Shown here piece after piece: positions 44,292 through 54,040 of a DNA stretch of 64,000 nt. A program made the position numbers and the translations under genes. The stretch is from positions 2,356,001 through 2,420,000 of the forward strand of contig NZ_CP102251.1 of NCBI RefSeq assembly GCF_025145285.1. The letters are read 5' to 3'. The notes under the pieces were generated by a model, which made no database searches, was not told where the DNA came from, and saw only the letters and a program-made list of their open reading frames with translations. How positions within the stretch are numbered: position 1 is the stretch's first letter; every line of letters begins with the position of its first letter. The stretch comes from Alistipes onderdonkii. Its GTDB lineage: Bacteria; Bacteroidota; Bacteroidia; Bacteroidales; Rikenellaceae.

Positions 44292-44299
44292 TATATTTG
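44292..44299 (+). promoter_or_regulatory. -7 promoter element TATATTTG upstream of mscS gene
   Basis: Exact consensus just after the Nudix stop and a T8 run. It would give the channel gene a long leader of about 220 bases. Confidence 0.55.
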
Positions 44300-44527
44300 T
44301 AACCGGGAAACTGACTATGAAGCGACTGCCCTGCATACAGCAGGGTATTATCCGGCACTGGCCGGTGCGAGCCGTGGGGATTGACGCCGATCCGGAAACG
44401 CATGTCTTGCGATGATGCCTGCCGCCGGGCTTTCCCAGTCGCCGTTGTCGTCCCGTAGCCGGGGTTTCCGCCGCTGATAACCACGAAGGCCGTTTCCGAC
44501 AGGTCTGAAATTTGATAGAAATACCGT
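44300..44527 (+). other. Long structured leader of the MscS gene
   Basis: The leader holds two clear small hairpins: CCCTGC/GCAGGG at 44329-44345 and CCGGC/GCCGG at 44352-44365. It also has a short open frame of 32 codons (44317-44415, MKRLPCIQQG...) that spans both. No known riboswitch was recognised. Confidence 0.45.
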
Positions 44528-45850
44528 ATGCAGTCTCTCCTTACACATTGGGCCGACGCCCTGCTCGCATGGCTCGGGCTCACTTCCGCATTGAATAACG
44601 GCTGGGATCGCTGGGTGGCTTTCTCCCTGGTGCTGCTGGCTGTCGTGCTTTTCGATTTCCTGTGCCGCACGGTGCTCGTGCACGGGATGAGGCGCATCGT
44701 GATGCGCACCAAAGCCACGTGGGACGACGAACTGTTCAGTTCCGCCGTGCTGAGCCGGTTGTGCAATATCGTCAGCGCCATCGTGCTGGTCATCGTCCTT
44801 CCCGTAGTCTTCGACGAACAGTCGGAAGCCAGGACGATCGTCACGCGCCTGGTGCAGGTGTACATCGTCGTTACGGTCTTCCGTTTTATCAATGCCCTGC
44901 TTTATGCGGCTTTCAACATCGTCTCGGCGCGTCCAGCGTGGCAAAACAAACCGATCAACGGGTTGCGCCAGACCGGGCAGGGGATCGCGGCGCTGATCTG
45001 CGGCATCCTGATCGTCTCGATCCTGATCGGCAAGTCGCCCGCCATCCTGCTTACGGGGCTGGGCGCTTCGGCGGCCGTCATCATGCTGATTTTCCGCGAC
45101 AGTATCCTCGGCTTCGTATCCGGCATCCAGCTCTCGGCGAACGACATGCTCAAGGTGGGGGACTGGATCACCGTGCCCAAATACGGTGCGGACGGTTCGG
45201 TGATCGAGGTGTCGCTCACGACCGTGAAAGTGCAGAACTGGGACAATACGATCGTTACGCTGCCGCCTTACCTGCTGGTGAGCGATTCGTTCCAGAACTG
45301 GCGCGGGATGCAGGCGTCGGGCGGGCGCCGCGTGAAGCGTTCGGTGAACCTGGACATGACGAGCGTGAAATTCTGTACGCCCGAGATGCTGGCCCGATAC
45401 CGCAACATAGACATCATCCGCGAATATATCGATCAGACCGAGCAACGGGTCGAGGAGTACAACGCCGCGCATGGCATCCGCCCCGGCGAACGCAAGATCA
45501 ACGGCCTGCACCAGACCAACCTCGGGGTATTCCGTGCCTATCTGGAGCGGTACCTGCGCAACGAGGTGCCTGTCAACAAGGGGATGACCCTGATGGTGCG
45601 CCAGCTGCAACCGACGGAGACGGGATTGCCGATGGAACTCTATTTCTTTACGGATACGGTGGTGTGGGTGGATTACGAACGCATCCAGTCGGATGTCTTC
45701 GACCATGTGCTGGCCGTCATCCCCGAGTTCGACCTGAGGGTGTTCCAAAACCCGTCGGGAAGCGATATCGAGGCGCTCCGCCACCTGAGGGAGCCGGGCG
45801 CACCGGCGAAACCGGCGGTTACAGGAAAACCATCAGCATCACCTGAATGA
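44528..45850 (+). CDS. MscS-family mechanosensitive channel (YbdG-like)
   Basis: A 440-residue inner-membrane channel with about five N-terminal helices. The pore-lining TM3 is followed by the MscS beta domain (SANDMLKVGDWITVPKYGADGSVIEVSLTTVKVQNWDN in two pieces). The KYGADG insertion and the extended C-terminal domain match the YbdG subgroup, which gives osmotic down-shock protection at low conductance. The last 32 bases overlap the convergent transporter gene. Confidence 0.92.
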   Translation: MQSLLTHWADALLAWLGLTSALNNGWDRWVAFSLVLLAVVLFDFLCRTVLVHGMRRIVMRTKATWDDELFSSAVLSRLCNIVSAIVLVIVLPVVFDEQSEARTIVTRLVQVYIVVTVFRFINALLYAAFNIVSARPAWQNKPINGLRQTGQGIAALICGILIVSILIGKSPAILLTGLGASAAVIMLIFRDSILGFVSGIQLSANDMLKVGDWITVPKYGADGSVIEVSLTTVKVQNWDNTIVTLPPYLLVSDSFQNWRGMQASGGRRVKRSVNLDMTSVKFCTPEMLARYRNIDIIREYIDQTEQRVEEYNAAHGIRPGERKINGLHQTNLGVFRAYLERYLRNEVPVNKGMTLMVRQLQPTETGLPMELYFFTDTVVWVDYERIQSDVFDHVLAVIPEFDLRVFQNPSGSDIEALRHLREPGAPAKPAVTGKPSASPE

Positions 45851-47480
45851 TAATCACCCGCAGGAACATGCAGAGAGGGTAGACCGTGGCGTACGAAACC
45901 GACGGGTTGTCGCCCTCGATCGTGTCGTTGGCATAGTTCAGTGCCATCGGGTTGGCCATGCTGCCGCACAACATGCCGGCGACCGACCCGAAGTCGATGC
46001 GCAGGATGCGCAGGGCGAAGATGCCCAGCAGTACGACGGGGACGAACGTCAGCAGGAATCCCAGCAACAGCCATAGTGCCCCTTCGGGGCGCATGACCGT
46101 CTCGAAGAAGTGCGTGCCCGCCTCGAGCCCCAGGCATGCGAGGTACATCGACAGGCCCAGTGCCCGGAGCATCAGGTTGGCGCTGTATGTGGTGTAGGTA
46201 ATCATGTGCAGGCGCGGGCCGAACGTGCCGATCAGGATGCCGACGATGATCGGGCCGCCTGCCAGACCGAGCTTTACGGGCAGGCTGATGCCCGGGATGC
46301 TTACGGGGATGCTCCCGAGCGTGAGCCCGAGGATCAGGCCGACGAAGACTGCCACGAGGTTGGGCTCTTCGAGGTTCTTCACGGCATTGCCGAGAATCTT
46401 TTCCACATGCTTGATCGCGGCGGCTTCGCCCACGACCGTCAGGCGGTCGCCCATCTGCAAACGCAGGTCGGGGGTGGCCAGCAGTTGTACGCCCGAGCGG
46501 TAGACGCGGCTGATGTTGATGCCGTAATTGTTGCGCAGGCGCAGCGAGGAGAGTTTCTTGCCGTTGATTTCGGGGCGCGTCACGAGGATGCGCTGCGAGG
46601 TGAGCTGGCTGTCGACGGCGTTCCAGTCGATGTTCTCCGTATTCCAGTCCGTCTGTTCCTGCTCCCCGAAGATCAGGCGCAGTGCGTCGGCCTCGCCCGG
46701 GGTGGTGATCACGAGGATGACGTCGTCCTTCTGCAACGTCTTGTCGGAGGTGGGAATCGAAACCTGCCCTTCGCGCCAGACCCGCGAAATGACGAAGTGG
46801 TGGTGGCTCTGCGCAGCGATCTCGTGGACGCTTTTGCCGAAGACGGCCGGGTTGGTCAGGTGGTAGCTGGCGATGAAGACGTTTTTCCGGTGTTCGGCGT
46901 CCGGCTCCGGCATGTCGGCGGGGCGGACGAAGAGTTTGCGGATGAAGACGATGGCCAGGATGACGCCCACTACACCCAGCGGATAAGTCACGGCGCAGCT
47001 CAGGGCGGCGCCGCTGGAGTCGACACCCATCTGTTGCAGCGCCTGCTGCGCGGCACCGAGTGCCGGGGTGTTGGTCGTGGCGCCGCACAGGATGCCCGAC
47101 ATGTCGGGCATCGAGACATGCAGCGTATAGCTCATTGCCACGGCCAGCCCCGTGCCGAGCAATACTACGGCCAGAGCCGGCGACATCAGGCGCAGCCCGT
47201 CAGCGCGCAGCGAGTTGAAGAAACCGGGGCCGACCTGCAGGCCGAGGGCGTATACGAAGATGATGAGCCCGAAGCTCTCGGCATAGTTCAGCATCGCCGG
47301 GTCGATCGACAGCCCGAAATGCCCGGCCAGGATACCGGCGAAAAAGATGAATGCCACGCCCAGCGAGATGCCGAAGATGCGGATCCTGCCCAGTGCGATC
47401 CCGATCGTCGAAATGAGCGAAATAACCACGACGGCCTGCAGAGCCGAGTGTTCGACGAATAAACTTTTAAGCCATTCCAT
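45819..47480 (-). CDS. AspT/YidE-type putative transporter with two RCK_C domains
   Basis: A 553-residue inner-membrane protein of the aspartate:alanine exchanger (AAE) family. Two hydrophobic halves, each with the duplication-family signature (FGLIIFVYALGLQVGPGFF in the N-half, YLACLGLEAGTHFF in the C-half), flank two soluble TrkA-C/RCK_C domains (about 205-285 and 290-370). The SGILCGATTNTPALGAAQQA and AGMLCGSMANPMALNYAND motifs are typical. Substrate unknown (acidic amino acids or dicarboxylates likely). A promoter lies 23 bases upstream. Confidence 0.9.
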   Translation of the reverse strand: MEWLKSLFVEHSALQAVVVISLISTIGIALGRIRIFGISLGVAFIFFAGILAGHFGLSIDPAMLNYAESFGLIIFVYALGLQVGPGFFNSLRADGLRLMSPALAVVLLGTGLAVAMSYTLHVSMPDMSGILCGATTNTPALGAAQQALQQMGVDSSGAALSCAVTYPLGVVGVILAIVFIRKLFVRPADMPEPDAEHRKNVFIASYHLTNPAVFGKSVHEIAAQSHHHFVISRVWREGQVSIPTSDKTLQKDDVILVITTPGEADALRLIFGEQEQTDWNTENIDWNAVDSQLTSQRILVTRPEINGKKLSSLRLRNNYGINISRVYRSGVQLLATPDLRLQMGDRLTVVGEAAAIKHVEKILGNAVKNLEEPNLVAVFVGLILGLTLGSIPVSIPGISLPVKLGLAGGPIIVGILIGTFGPRLHMITYTTYSANLMLRALGLSMYLACLGLEAGTHFFETVMRPEGALWLLLGFLLTFVPVVLLGIFALRILRIDFGSVAGMLCGSMANPMALNYANDTIEGDNPSVSYATVYPLCMFLRVIIIQVMLMVFL

Positions 47481-47503
47481 CCTTTCCGTTTGAGAATTTG
47501 CTG

Positions 47504-47511
47504 CAAAAGTA
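47504..47511 (-). promoter_or_regulatory. -7 promoter element TACTTTTG
   Basis: Exact consensus on the minus strand, 23 bases before the transporter start. Confidence 0.6.
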
Positions 47512-47661
47512 GGGCAAATTTTTCAGATAGCCGCTTTTTTGCAGAACCTTTTGTGGGCTCATTGTGCCTGTGTGCAACATTTTCGGCCGGCAAGGTAAAT
47601 CATTTCAGCCCCATGTTATGACAAAACAGGCCCCGAGGTATGCAGTTCAGGATAATTTACA

Positions 47662-47669
47662 TATCTTTG
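47662..47669 (+). promoter_or_regulatory. -7 promoter element TATCTTTG of candidate ncRNA
   Basis: Exact consensus on the plus strand in a stretch with no plus-strand gene, about 60 bases before the first of three stacked hairpins. Confidence 0.65.
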
Positions 47670-47674
47670 CACTA

Positions 47675-47840
47675 CCCTACTTCACACAGGGGATGGAGGG
47701 GGTAATTAGTGACGCAAAAGGGCTTCTGTGCCGGGTGGGAGTCTGAAAATCTTACCCGGCCGCTGCCGGAAAACTTTAGGGATTGGTTATTCCGGACAGC
47801 ATCAGGGCGGTCGATAACGGCCGCCCTGATTTGTTTATTG
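47675..47840 (+). ncRNA. Candidate structured small RNA, about 165 nt
   Basis: It lies between the transporter and TolC genes, both on the minus strand. After the TATCTTTG promoter come three hairpins back to back: an 11-bp stem 47730-47740/47750-47760 with two G-U pairs; a 10-bp stem 47762-47771/47790-47800 with a single bulged A and an 18-base loop; and a 10-bp terminator stem 47801-47810/47821-47830 followed by TTGTTTATT. The T tract fits plus-strand transcription. An overlapping 91-codon frame (47709-47984) runs through the terminator and into tolC and is not credible. It resembles no RNA class I can name with confidence. Confidence 0.55.
47801..47836 (+). terminator. Intrinsic terminator of the candidate ncRNA
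   Basis: Perfect 10-bp stem (47801-47810 with 47821-47830), 10-base loop and a T-rich tail on the plus strand. On the minus strand it may also mark the end of the tolC operon, but no T tract is seen there. Confidence 0.8.
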
Positions 47841-47865
47841 TGTACGATGTGTTCACCTCTCCGGA

Positions 47866-49254
47866 TCACAGTTTCAGCGGTCTTCCGCGGTAAAAATCCA
47901 GTATTTTCGAACGGAATACGAATTCGTATTTTGCCTGCACGAGTTCCGACTCGGCTTTTTCCATGCGGGTTTTGGCATCGTTGAAATCGAAAATGGTCGA
48001 ACGTCCCGATTCCGCCTTCCGCTGCTCGTAGGCGAATGCCACCTTCGCCGAGGCGAGGGCCACGCCGGCCGAACGGTATTTGCTGTACGCCGCATCGGCG
48101 TTGTACCACGCCTGTTCGATCTCCTTGCGCAGCGCCAGCTCGGCTTCGGTCAGTGCGAGCCGCTGGCTGCGGGCCGAAAGCTGTGCCGAGCGGATATTGT
48201 TGCGCGTGGCGCGGCGGTTGAAGATCGGGATGTTCATCGACAGTCCGACGTATTCGCGGCTGTTGTGGCGCATCTGGGCCCAGAACTTATCGCTGTCGGC
48301 GCTGTACACCCCCGTGCCGTAGCCGCCTGAAAGCGAGATGGAGGGATAGAGTGCCGATTTGGCAATGAGGACTGAATTCTCCGAACTTTCGAGCCGCAGC
48401 CGCTCCGCCTTGATATGGGGACGGTTTTCCGCCGCATAGTTGTAGACCTCGTCTGCCGTGCCGAGCCGGTGCAGCGAGGCGAGCGTCACGCTGTCGAGCT
48501 CCGGAACCACGACGTCGAACCCTGCGGCGCTCTCGCGGTTGAGGGCCTGGCTCAGGTTGAGCAGTGCCAGTTGCAGGTCGTTGCGGGCCTGGGTCAGGCT
48601 CAGCTGGTCTTTGGCTTGAAGCGCCTCGCTTTCGTACCGGGCCGATTCCGGCTGTTTGCCGGCGGCGACCAGTTCGCGGCTCTGCGTGGCCTGCAGGGTG
48701 CTCAGGGCGAGCTGGCGTTCGGCCACGTCGGCGAGTTCCTTGTTGTAAAGTACCTCCAGGTAGAGTGTCATGACGTTGATCGACAAATCTTCGCGGGCAC
48801 GTTCCAGATCCTGCATGGCTGCGGCGAGGTCGAGCTTGCCGCCTTTGACCTGGCGGTTGATGCGCATGCCCTGGAATACGGGGATGCTGGTCGAGATGTT
48901 GAGCGATCCCGAGGTCTGGTTGTTGTCCTTATAAGTATTGTCGCTCGAGAGTACGCGGCCGAACGATGCGTCGCCTCCGATCGAGGCGTTCAGGTCGGGC
49001 AGGCGGCTGTATTTGGCCGTCGAGAGTTCCACCTCGTTCTGTTCGACCTGCAGGGCGCGTTGCTGCACGTCGATATTGTTGGCCAGGGCATACCCGATGC
49101 AGTCGTCGAGCGACCAGGGCGTGCCGGGTGCCGGTGCTGCGTCGGCTTGAGGTGCAGCCGGTGCGGGCTGGGCCCCCGCGGGCATTGCGCAGAGTGTGGC
49201 GGCAGCTGTGCAGAGTGCGGCGAATAGGGTGCTGGTTTTCATGCTGCGGTGCAT
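47866..49254 (-). CDS. TolC-family outer-membrane efflux protein
   Basis: A 462-residue outer-membrane factor. A signal peptide and Ala/Pro linker precede the usual WSLDDCIGYALANNIDVQQRAL opening, then two long helix pairs rich in A/Q/E (RQLALSTLQATQSRELVAAG; AQLSARSQRLALTEAELALRKEIEQAW in part) and strand segments SGSLNISTSIPVF and VGLSMNIPIF. It forms the trimeric exit duct for the exporter encoded upstream. Start at 49254 or, equally likely, 49242 (MKTSTLF). It is last in the five-gene series ATPase-permease-permease-adaptor-TolC. Confidence 0.92.
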   Translation of the reverse strand: MHRSMKTSTLFAALCTAAATLCAMPAGAQPAPAAPQADAAPAPGTPWSLDDCIGYALANNIDVQQRALQVEQNEVELSTAKYSRLPDLNASIGGDASFGRVLSSDNTYKDNNQTSGSLNISTSIPVFQGMRINRQVKGGKLDLAAAMQDLERAREDLSINVMTLYLEVLYNKELADVAERQLALSTLQATQSRELVAAGKQPESARYESEALQAKDQLSLTQARNDLQLALLNLSQALNRESAAGFDVVVPELDSVTLASLHRLGTADEVYNYAAENRPHIKAERLRLESSENSVLIAKSALYPSISLSGGYGTGVYSADSDKFWAQMRHNSREYVGLSMNIPIFNRRATRNNIRSAQLSARSQRLALTEAELALRKEIEQAWYNADAAYSKYRSAGVALASAKVAFAYEQRKAESGRSTIFDFNDAKTRMEKAESELVQAKYEFVFRSKILDFYRGRPLKL

Positions 49255-49260
49255 TTGGGG

Positions 49261-50370
49261 TTATTTCTTCTTGTCTTCCTTCGCGCCGCGGACTTTGTCG
49301 TCGGCGGTCACGCCCTCGGTAAGCTCGATGTTGATGCCGTCCGAAAGGCCGATCTTGACTTCGCGTTTGTCGAAGGTCTGCTCTGCGGCGTCCTCGGCGC
49401 TCGTGAGCAGGTAGACATACGTTTTTTCGCCCTCGAATTCGACGGTGCTCTCGGGAAGCGTCAGCACGCCTTCGCGGCTTTCGATCACGATGCTGGCGTT
49501 GGCGCTGTACCCGGCGCGCACGAAGACGTCGGCGGGAATCTTCACGGCGGCCTTCACTTCGAACATGATGACGCCGTTATCCTCGGTCGCCTTGGGCGAA
49601 ACGTATTCCAGGGTAGCGTCCAGCTCGACGTTCTGCAGGGCGCCGATCGTCAGCTTCACGGGCATGCCCTCGTGCAGTTTGCCGACGTCCGTTTCGTCGA
49701 CGTTGCCCCGGAAGAGCATGTTCGACATGTCGGCTACGGAGGCGATGGTCGTACCGTCGTTGAACGTGTTGGCCTGGATCACCGAGTTTCCGACCTTGAT
49801 CGGCACGTCGAGGATCATACCGTCGATCGTCGATCGGATCTGCGTGTTGCTGAGCTCCTTGTAGCGGCTGGTGATGCCGTTCTTGACGATCTCCAGATTC
49901 TCTTTGGCGTTCAGCAGTTCCTCCTCGGCTTTCTGGAGGTCGGTGCGCCCCTGTTCGAACTCCTCGTCCGAGACGACGCCCTTGTCGTGCAGTGTTTCCG
50001 TGCGGCCGAATTCGCGGCGGGTCTGCGCCAGCGATATTTCGGCTACCGAGACGCGCGATTCGGCGCTCGAAAGCTGTCCCATCTCCGGGACGACCTTCAC
50101 CGTGGCGATCACCTCGCCCTTGCGCACCATCTGGCCGGCCTCCTTGTAGACGTCGGAAACGATACCCGAAATCTGGGGCTTGATCAGCACCTCGTCGCGG
50201 GGTTCGACCTTGCCGGTGGCGACCACGAATTGTTTGAGCGTGTCGAGTTTGGGTTGTACGATCGTGTAGACTACCTTTACCGGACGGGTCTTCTGCCACA
50301 GGAACACGAACGTTCCGAGCAACAGCGCCGCAAAGAGCACACCCAGAAAGATTTTCAGAAATTTTTTCAT
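49261..50370 (-). CDS. Periplasmic adaptor protein (MacA/HlyD-like)
   Basis: A 369-residue membrane-fusion protein with an N-terminal transmembrane anchor (FLKIFLGVLFAALLLGTFVFLW), lipoyl half-motifs (VATGKVEPRDEVLIKPQISG and TIDGMILDVPIKVGNSV), a coiled-coil hairpin (about 100-170) and beta-barrel domains. It bridges the ABC permeases to the TolC protein. It starts 25 bases after the downstream-facing permease gene and ends 6 bases before tolC. Confidence 0.93.
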   Translation of the reverse strand: MKKFLKIFLGVLFAALLLGTFVFLWQKTRPVKVVYTIVQPKLDTLKQFVVATGKVEPRDEVLIKPQISGIVSDVYKEAGQMVRKGEVIATVKVVPEMGQLSSAESRVSVAEISLAQTRREFGRTETLHDKGVVSDEEFEQGRTDLQKAEEELLNAKENLEIVKNGITSRYKELSNTQIRSTIDGMILDVPIKVGNSVIQANTFNDGTTIASVADMSNMLFRGNVDETDVGKLHEGMPVKLTIGALQNVELDATLEYVSPKATEDNGVIMFEVKAAVKIPADVFVRAGYSANASIVIESREGVLTLPESTVEFEGEKTYVYLLTSAEDAAEQTFDKREVKIGLSDGINIELTEGVTADDKVRGAKEDKKK

Positions 50371-50395
50371 AGCCGTAATCTATTGAATTTGATTG

Positions 50396-51655
50396 TTATT
50401 CTTCACGTATTGCATCCACAGCCTTGATGCTCAGGGCCCGGTAGGCGGGGATGACGCCCGCCAGCAGGCTGCCCGCGACGAGGATGAAAAGCGCCAGCAT
50501 GCCTGTCCCGAACGATATTTGCCACGAGATCTCGGCACCCTCCTGGGCCACGGTCACCGCCTGGTAATAGATCGAGTCGGCGACCGACAGCACCCCGACC
50601 GCGGCCGTGAGGCCGACCACCCCGGCGATGAAGGTGAGGATGAAACTTTCGGAGAGTATCTGCGAGATGATGGCCGTGGGCGGTGCGCCCAGGGCGCGGC
50701 GTATGCCGATCTCCTGCGTGCGCTCCTTGACCAGCACCAGCATGATGTTACTCACGCCGACGATGCCGGCCAGCAGTGTCCCCAGGCCCACGATCCATGT
50801 CAGGAACCCGATGCCCCAGAAGAGGCTCATCACCTTGTCGAACATCTCGGCCGTGGCCATGCACCAGGCGGCTTTCTCGTCGTCCGGCGAGATCAGGTGC
50901 TTGGCGAAGATCACCGACTTGCAGGCGGTTTCGACCTCTTTGCTCGGGGTGTCCTCCCGGCCGGCGATGGCCAGCATGTGGATCGAGTTGCCCCCGCCGT
51001 ACATCTGCTGCGCGAGCGAGATCGGGGCTACGACCGTGCGTTCGACGTTGCTGAACGACATGGCCGTGCTCTGGCGCCGCATGACGCCGATGATGGTGAA
51101 ATAGCTGTTGTTGACCTTGATGACCTTGCCGGTCGGGTCTTCCATTCCCGGGAACAGGTCTTTCTGGATCTGGGTGCCGATGACGCAGACCTTGCGCTTC
51201 TGCGCCATGTCGACGTCGTTGATGAAGCGGCCGTAGATGATCTTCTGCGGGTTGATCTGCTGGTAGTCGGGCATATAGCCCATCAGCGAATAGTCGCCCT
51301 TGCGTTCGTTGTAGCTGCAATGGATCTCCCCGCCCCAGTAGACGCCCGAGGCGTACTGCACCTCCTTGAGCCCCCGGACGTTTTCCACGTCGTCGTTGTT
51401 CATGCGCCACCAGCGGTTCTTGGGCATGCCTTTGTAGGGGAGCGAGGTCTGCGAAGGCTGTATGAGCAGCGTGTTGGTCGACATGTCGCCCAGCTGCGCC
51501 CGGAACAGGCGCCCCAGCCCCATGCCGGCACCCAGCAGTACGGTAAGCATGAAGATGCCCCAGAAGACGCCCAGTGCCGTCATGATGCTGCGCTTGCGGT
51601 TGCGGGAGATCGTCTGCCATATCTCGTTCCAGCGGTCTGTATCGAAAAATCCCAT
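50396..51655 (-). CDS. MacB-type ABC transporter permease (first of two)
   Basis: A 419-residue permease with one N-terminal helix, a large periplasmic MacB core domain and three C-terminal helices (FtsX domain, with GVSNIMLVLVKERTQEIGIRRALGA). It lacks a fused ATPase, so the separate ATPase at 52911 must drive it. It is paralogous to the next gene; together they would form a heterodimer that passes substrates from the periplasm to the adaptor and TolC. Confidence 0.92.
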   Translation of the reverse strand: MGFFDTDRWNEIWQTISRNRKRSIMTALGVFWGIFMLTVLLGAGMGLGRLFRAQLGDMSTNTLLIQPSQTSLPYKGMPKNRWWRMNNDDVENVRGLKEVQYASGVYWGGEIHCSYNERKGDYSLMGYMPDYQQINPQKIIYGRFINDVDMAQKRKVCVIGTQIQKDLFPGMEDPTGKVIKVNNSYFTIIGVMRRQSTAMSFSNVERTVVAPISLAQQMYGGGNSIHMLAIAGREDTPSKEVETACKSVIFAKHLISPDDEKAAWCMATAEMFDKVMSLFWGIGFLTWIVGLGTLLAGIVGVSNIMLVLVKERTQEIGIRRALGAPPTAIISQILSESFILTFIAGVVGLTAAVGVLSVADSIYYQAVTVAQEGAEISWQISFGTGMLALFILVAGSLLAGVIPAYRALSIKAVDAIREE

Positions 51656-51660
51656 GGCTT

Positions 51661-52910
51661 CTACTTGTTATAACGCAGGGCGTCGATTGTCTTGAGTTGT
51701 GCGGCCCGGTAGGCGGGGACGTAGCCTGCGATCAGGCCGGCGATGACCAGCACGACCGTCGCGCTGACCGCAACGCCCAGGTCGAGCGTCGGGTTGAGGA
51801 AGATCGACGGCGCATGGCCGCCGCCCGTCGGCGTCTGGTTGAGCATGTAGTTGACCCCTTCCATCATCGCCACGCCGAATACCATACCCAGGTACCCGAA
51901 TACGGCGGTTATCATCACCGACTCGGTGAGGATTAGCCTGATGATCGACACGGGCTTGGCGCCCAGCGCCTTGCGTATGCCGAATTCGGAGGTGCGCTCC
52001 GTGACCGTCACGAGCATGATGTTGCTCACGCCGACGATGCCGGCCAGCAGCGTCCCCAGGCCGATGATCCAGACGAAGACGTTGATGCCTGCGAAAACCA
52101 TCATGAAATTCTTGTAGGTTTCCATCGTATTGTCGAGCCAGATGGCGCTTTCGTCGTCGGGGGCGAAATGGTGCTCGGCGGAAAGGCGCCGGATGACGCG
52201 CTTTTCGAACTCCTTCATCGCCTCGGTGGTGTGGACGCCCTTGATGGTGATGATGGCATTGTTCACTTCGGGGCTGTTGGCGTTGTAGAGCAGCTGCCCG
52301 GTGGTCAGCGGAATGTAACACGACGAACTGCTGCGCTGGGCGTCGCCCTTGTAGACACCGACCACGGTGAATACCGTGCTGTCGAGCTTGATCCTGGCCC
52401 CCAGCGGATCGGCTCCTTTGAATAGCAGGGACTGCATGGCCTGGTCGATGACCAGCGACTTGCGGTATTCGCGGATGTCGGCGTCGTTGACGAAGCGCCC
52501 CTTTACGATCTCCACGCCCTCGATCTGTTCGATCTTGGGCAGCGAGCCGCGCAGCCAGACCTTGGTGTATTCGTTCCCGTAGGTTGCCGTATGGTTGTCG
52601 AACCACGAGTTGGCAGCCACTTCGTCTACCTCGGGGAATTCCCGGGCGAGGATTTCGAGGTCGCTGTTCCACAGGCGGATGCGGCGCCCCTTCTGGTAGC
52701 CCATGTAGGGCTTCGAAGTACGGCCGCCGTAGAGGTTGATCGAGTTGGTGGCGTAGTTGCCGAAATTGGAGGTTACGCCGTTCTTGAGCCCGTTGCCCGA
52801 GCCCAGCAGGATGACGAGCATGAAAATGCCCCACGCGACCGAGAAGCCCGTGAGGAACGTGCGCAGCTTGTTGCGGCGCACCGATGTCCAGATCTCCAGC
52901 AGCAGTTCCC

Positions 52911-52914
<4 letters not shown>
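51661..52914 (-). CDS. MacB-type ABC transporter permease (second of two)
   Basis: A 417-residue paralogue of the adjacent permease with the same four-helix plan and FtsX motif (GVSNIMLVTVTERTSEFGIRKALGA). The start MRELLLEIW overlaps the ATPase stop by 4 bases. The paired, non-identical permeases and single ATPase suggest a heterodimeric tripartite exporter of antimicrobials, peptides or lipoprotein-like molecules; the substrate is unknown. Confidence 0.92.
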
Positions 52915-53600
<686 letters not shown>

Positions 53601-53675
53601 ATTCAGTCTGCCGTTATAAAGCGGTTTGCGATGTTGAGGGTTACAATCTGTAAGCGGTGTGTGAGGCGCTTGGGA

Positions 53676-53683
53676 CAAAGGTA
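53676..53683 (-). promoter_or_regulatory. -7 promoter element TACCTTTG for exporter operon
   Basis: Exact consensus on the minus strand with a leader of about 70 bases before the ATPase start. Confidence 0.65.
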
Positions 53684-54014
53684 ATAATATAATCTTGAAA
53701 AACAATTTATTTTTATCGAAAATCAATAAAAAATTACCAAACACCAATAAATGTGGTTATAATATCGGCAAATGTAAGCAAAAAATGCATACTATGCAAT
53801 ACAGAGTACTGAAAATCATATATTAATCTTTCCGACCTATATAATATAAAGATGGGAAAACCCCGTTTTATGCGCATATCCCGGTAGGGTGGCCGGTGAA
53901 AATCCCCATAAATGGCGATTGCCGCCTGAGGCCCGAATCGCTATTTTTGCAGGCAAAAATTACGTTATATGTTAAAAAAATAACATAAACGGTTTATGGG
54001 TAATGCTTTTTCGT
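53684..54014. other. A/T-rich divergent regulatory region
   Basis: These 330 bases lie between the exporter promoter and the receptor promoter; no gene was seen. They are A/T-rich at both ends with a GC-rich centre (53880-53935). They include the small palindrome TGCAT-ACT-ATGCA near 53787, a TATTTTTG promoter-like site (53942-53949) and an interrupted inverted repeat TTATATGTTA/TAACATAA near 53965-53988. Confidence 0.5.
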
Positions 54015-54022
54015 TATATTTG
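54015..54022 (+). promoter_or_regulatory. -7 promoter element TATATTTG for receptor operon
   Basis: Exact consensus 18 bases before the receptor start codon. Confidence 0.7.
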
Positions 54023-54040
54023 TTGCGTTAGGTCAAGCAT

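Noticed and set aside
47709..47984. 91-codon plus-strand frame downstream of the TATCTTTG promoter
   Set aside because: It runs through three hairpins including a terminator and into the 3' end of the tolC gene, and its residues look random. A noncoding RNA explains the region better.
53880..53950. Possible cobalamin-like aptamer (GCCGGTGAAAATCCCC) upstream of the second receptor
   Set aside because: Only one aptamer-like segment is present; the B12 box and closing elements are absent.
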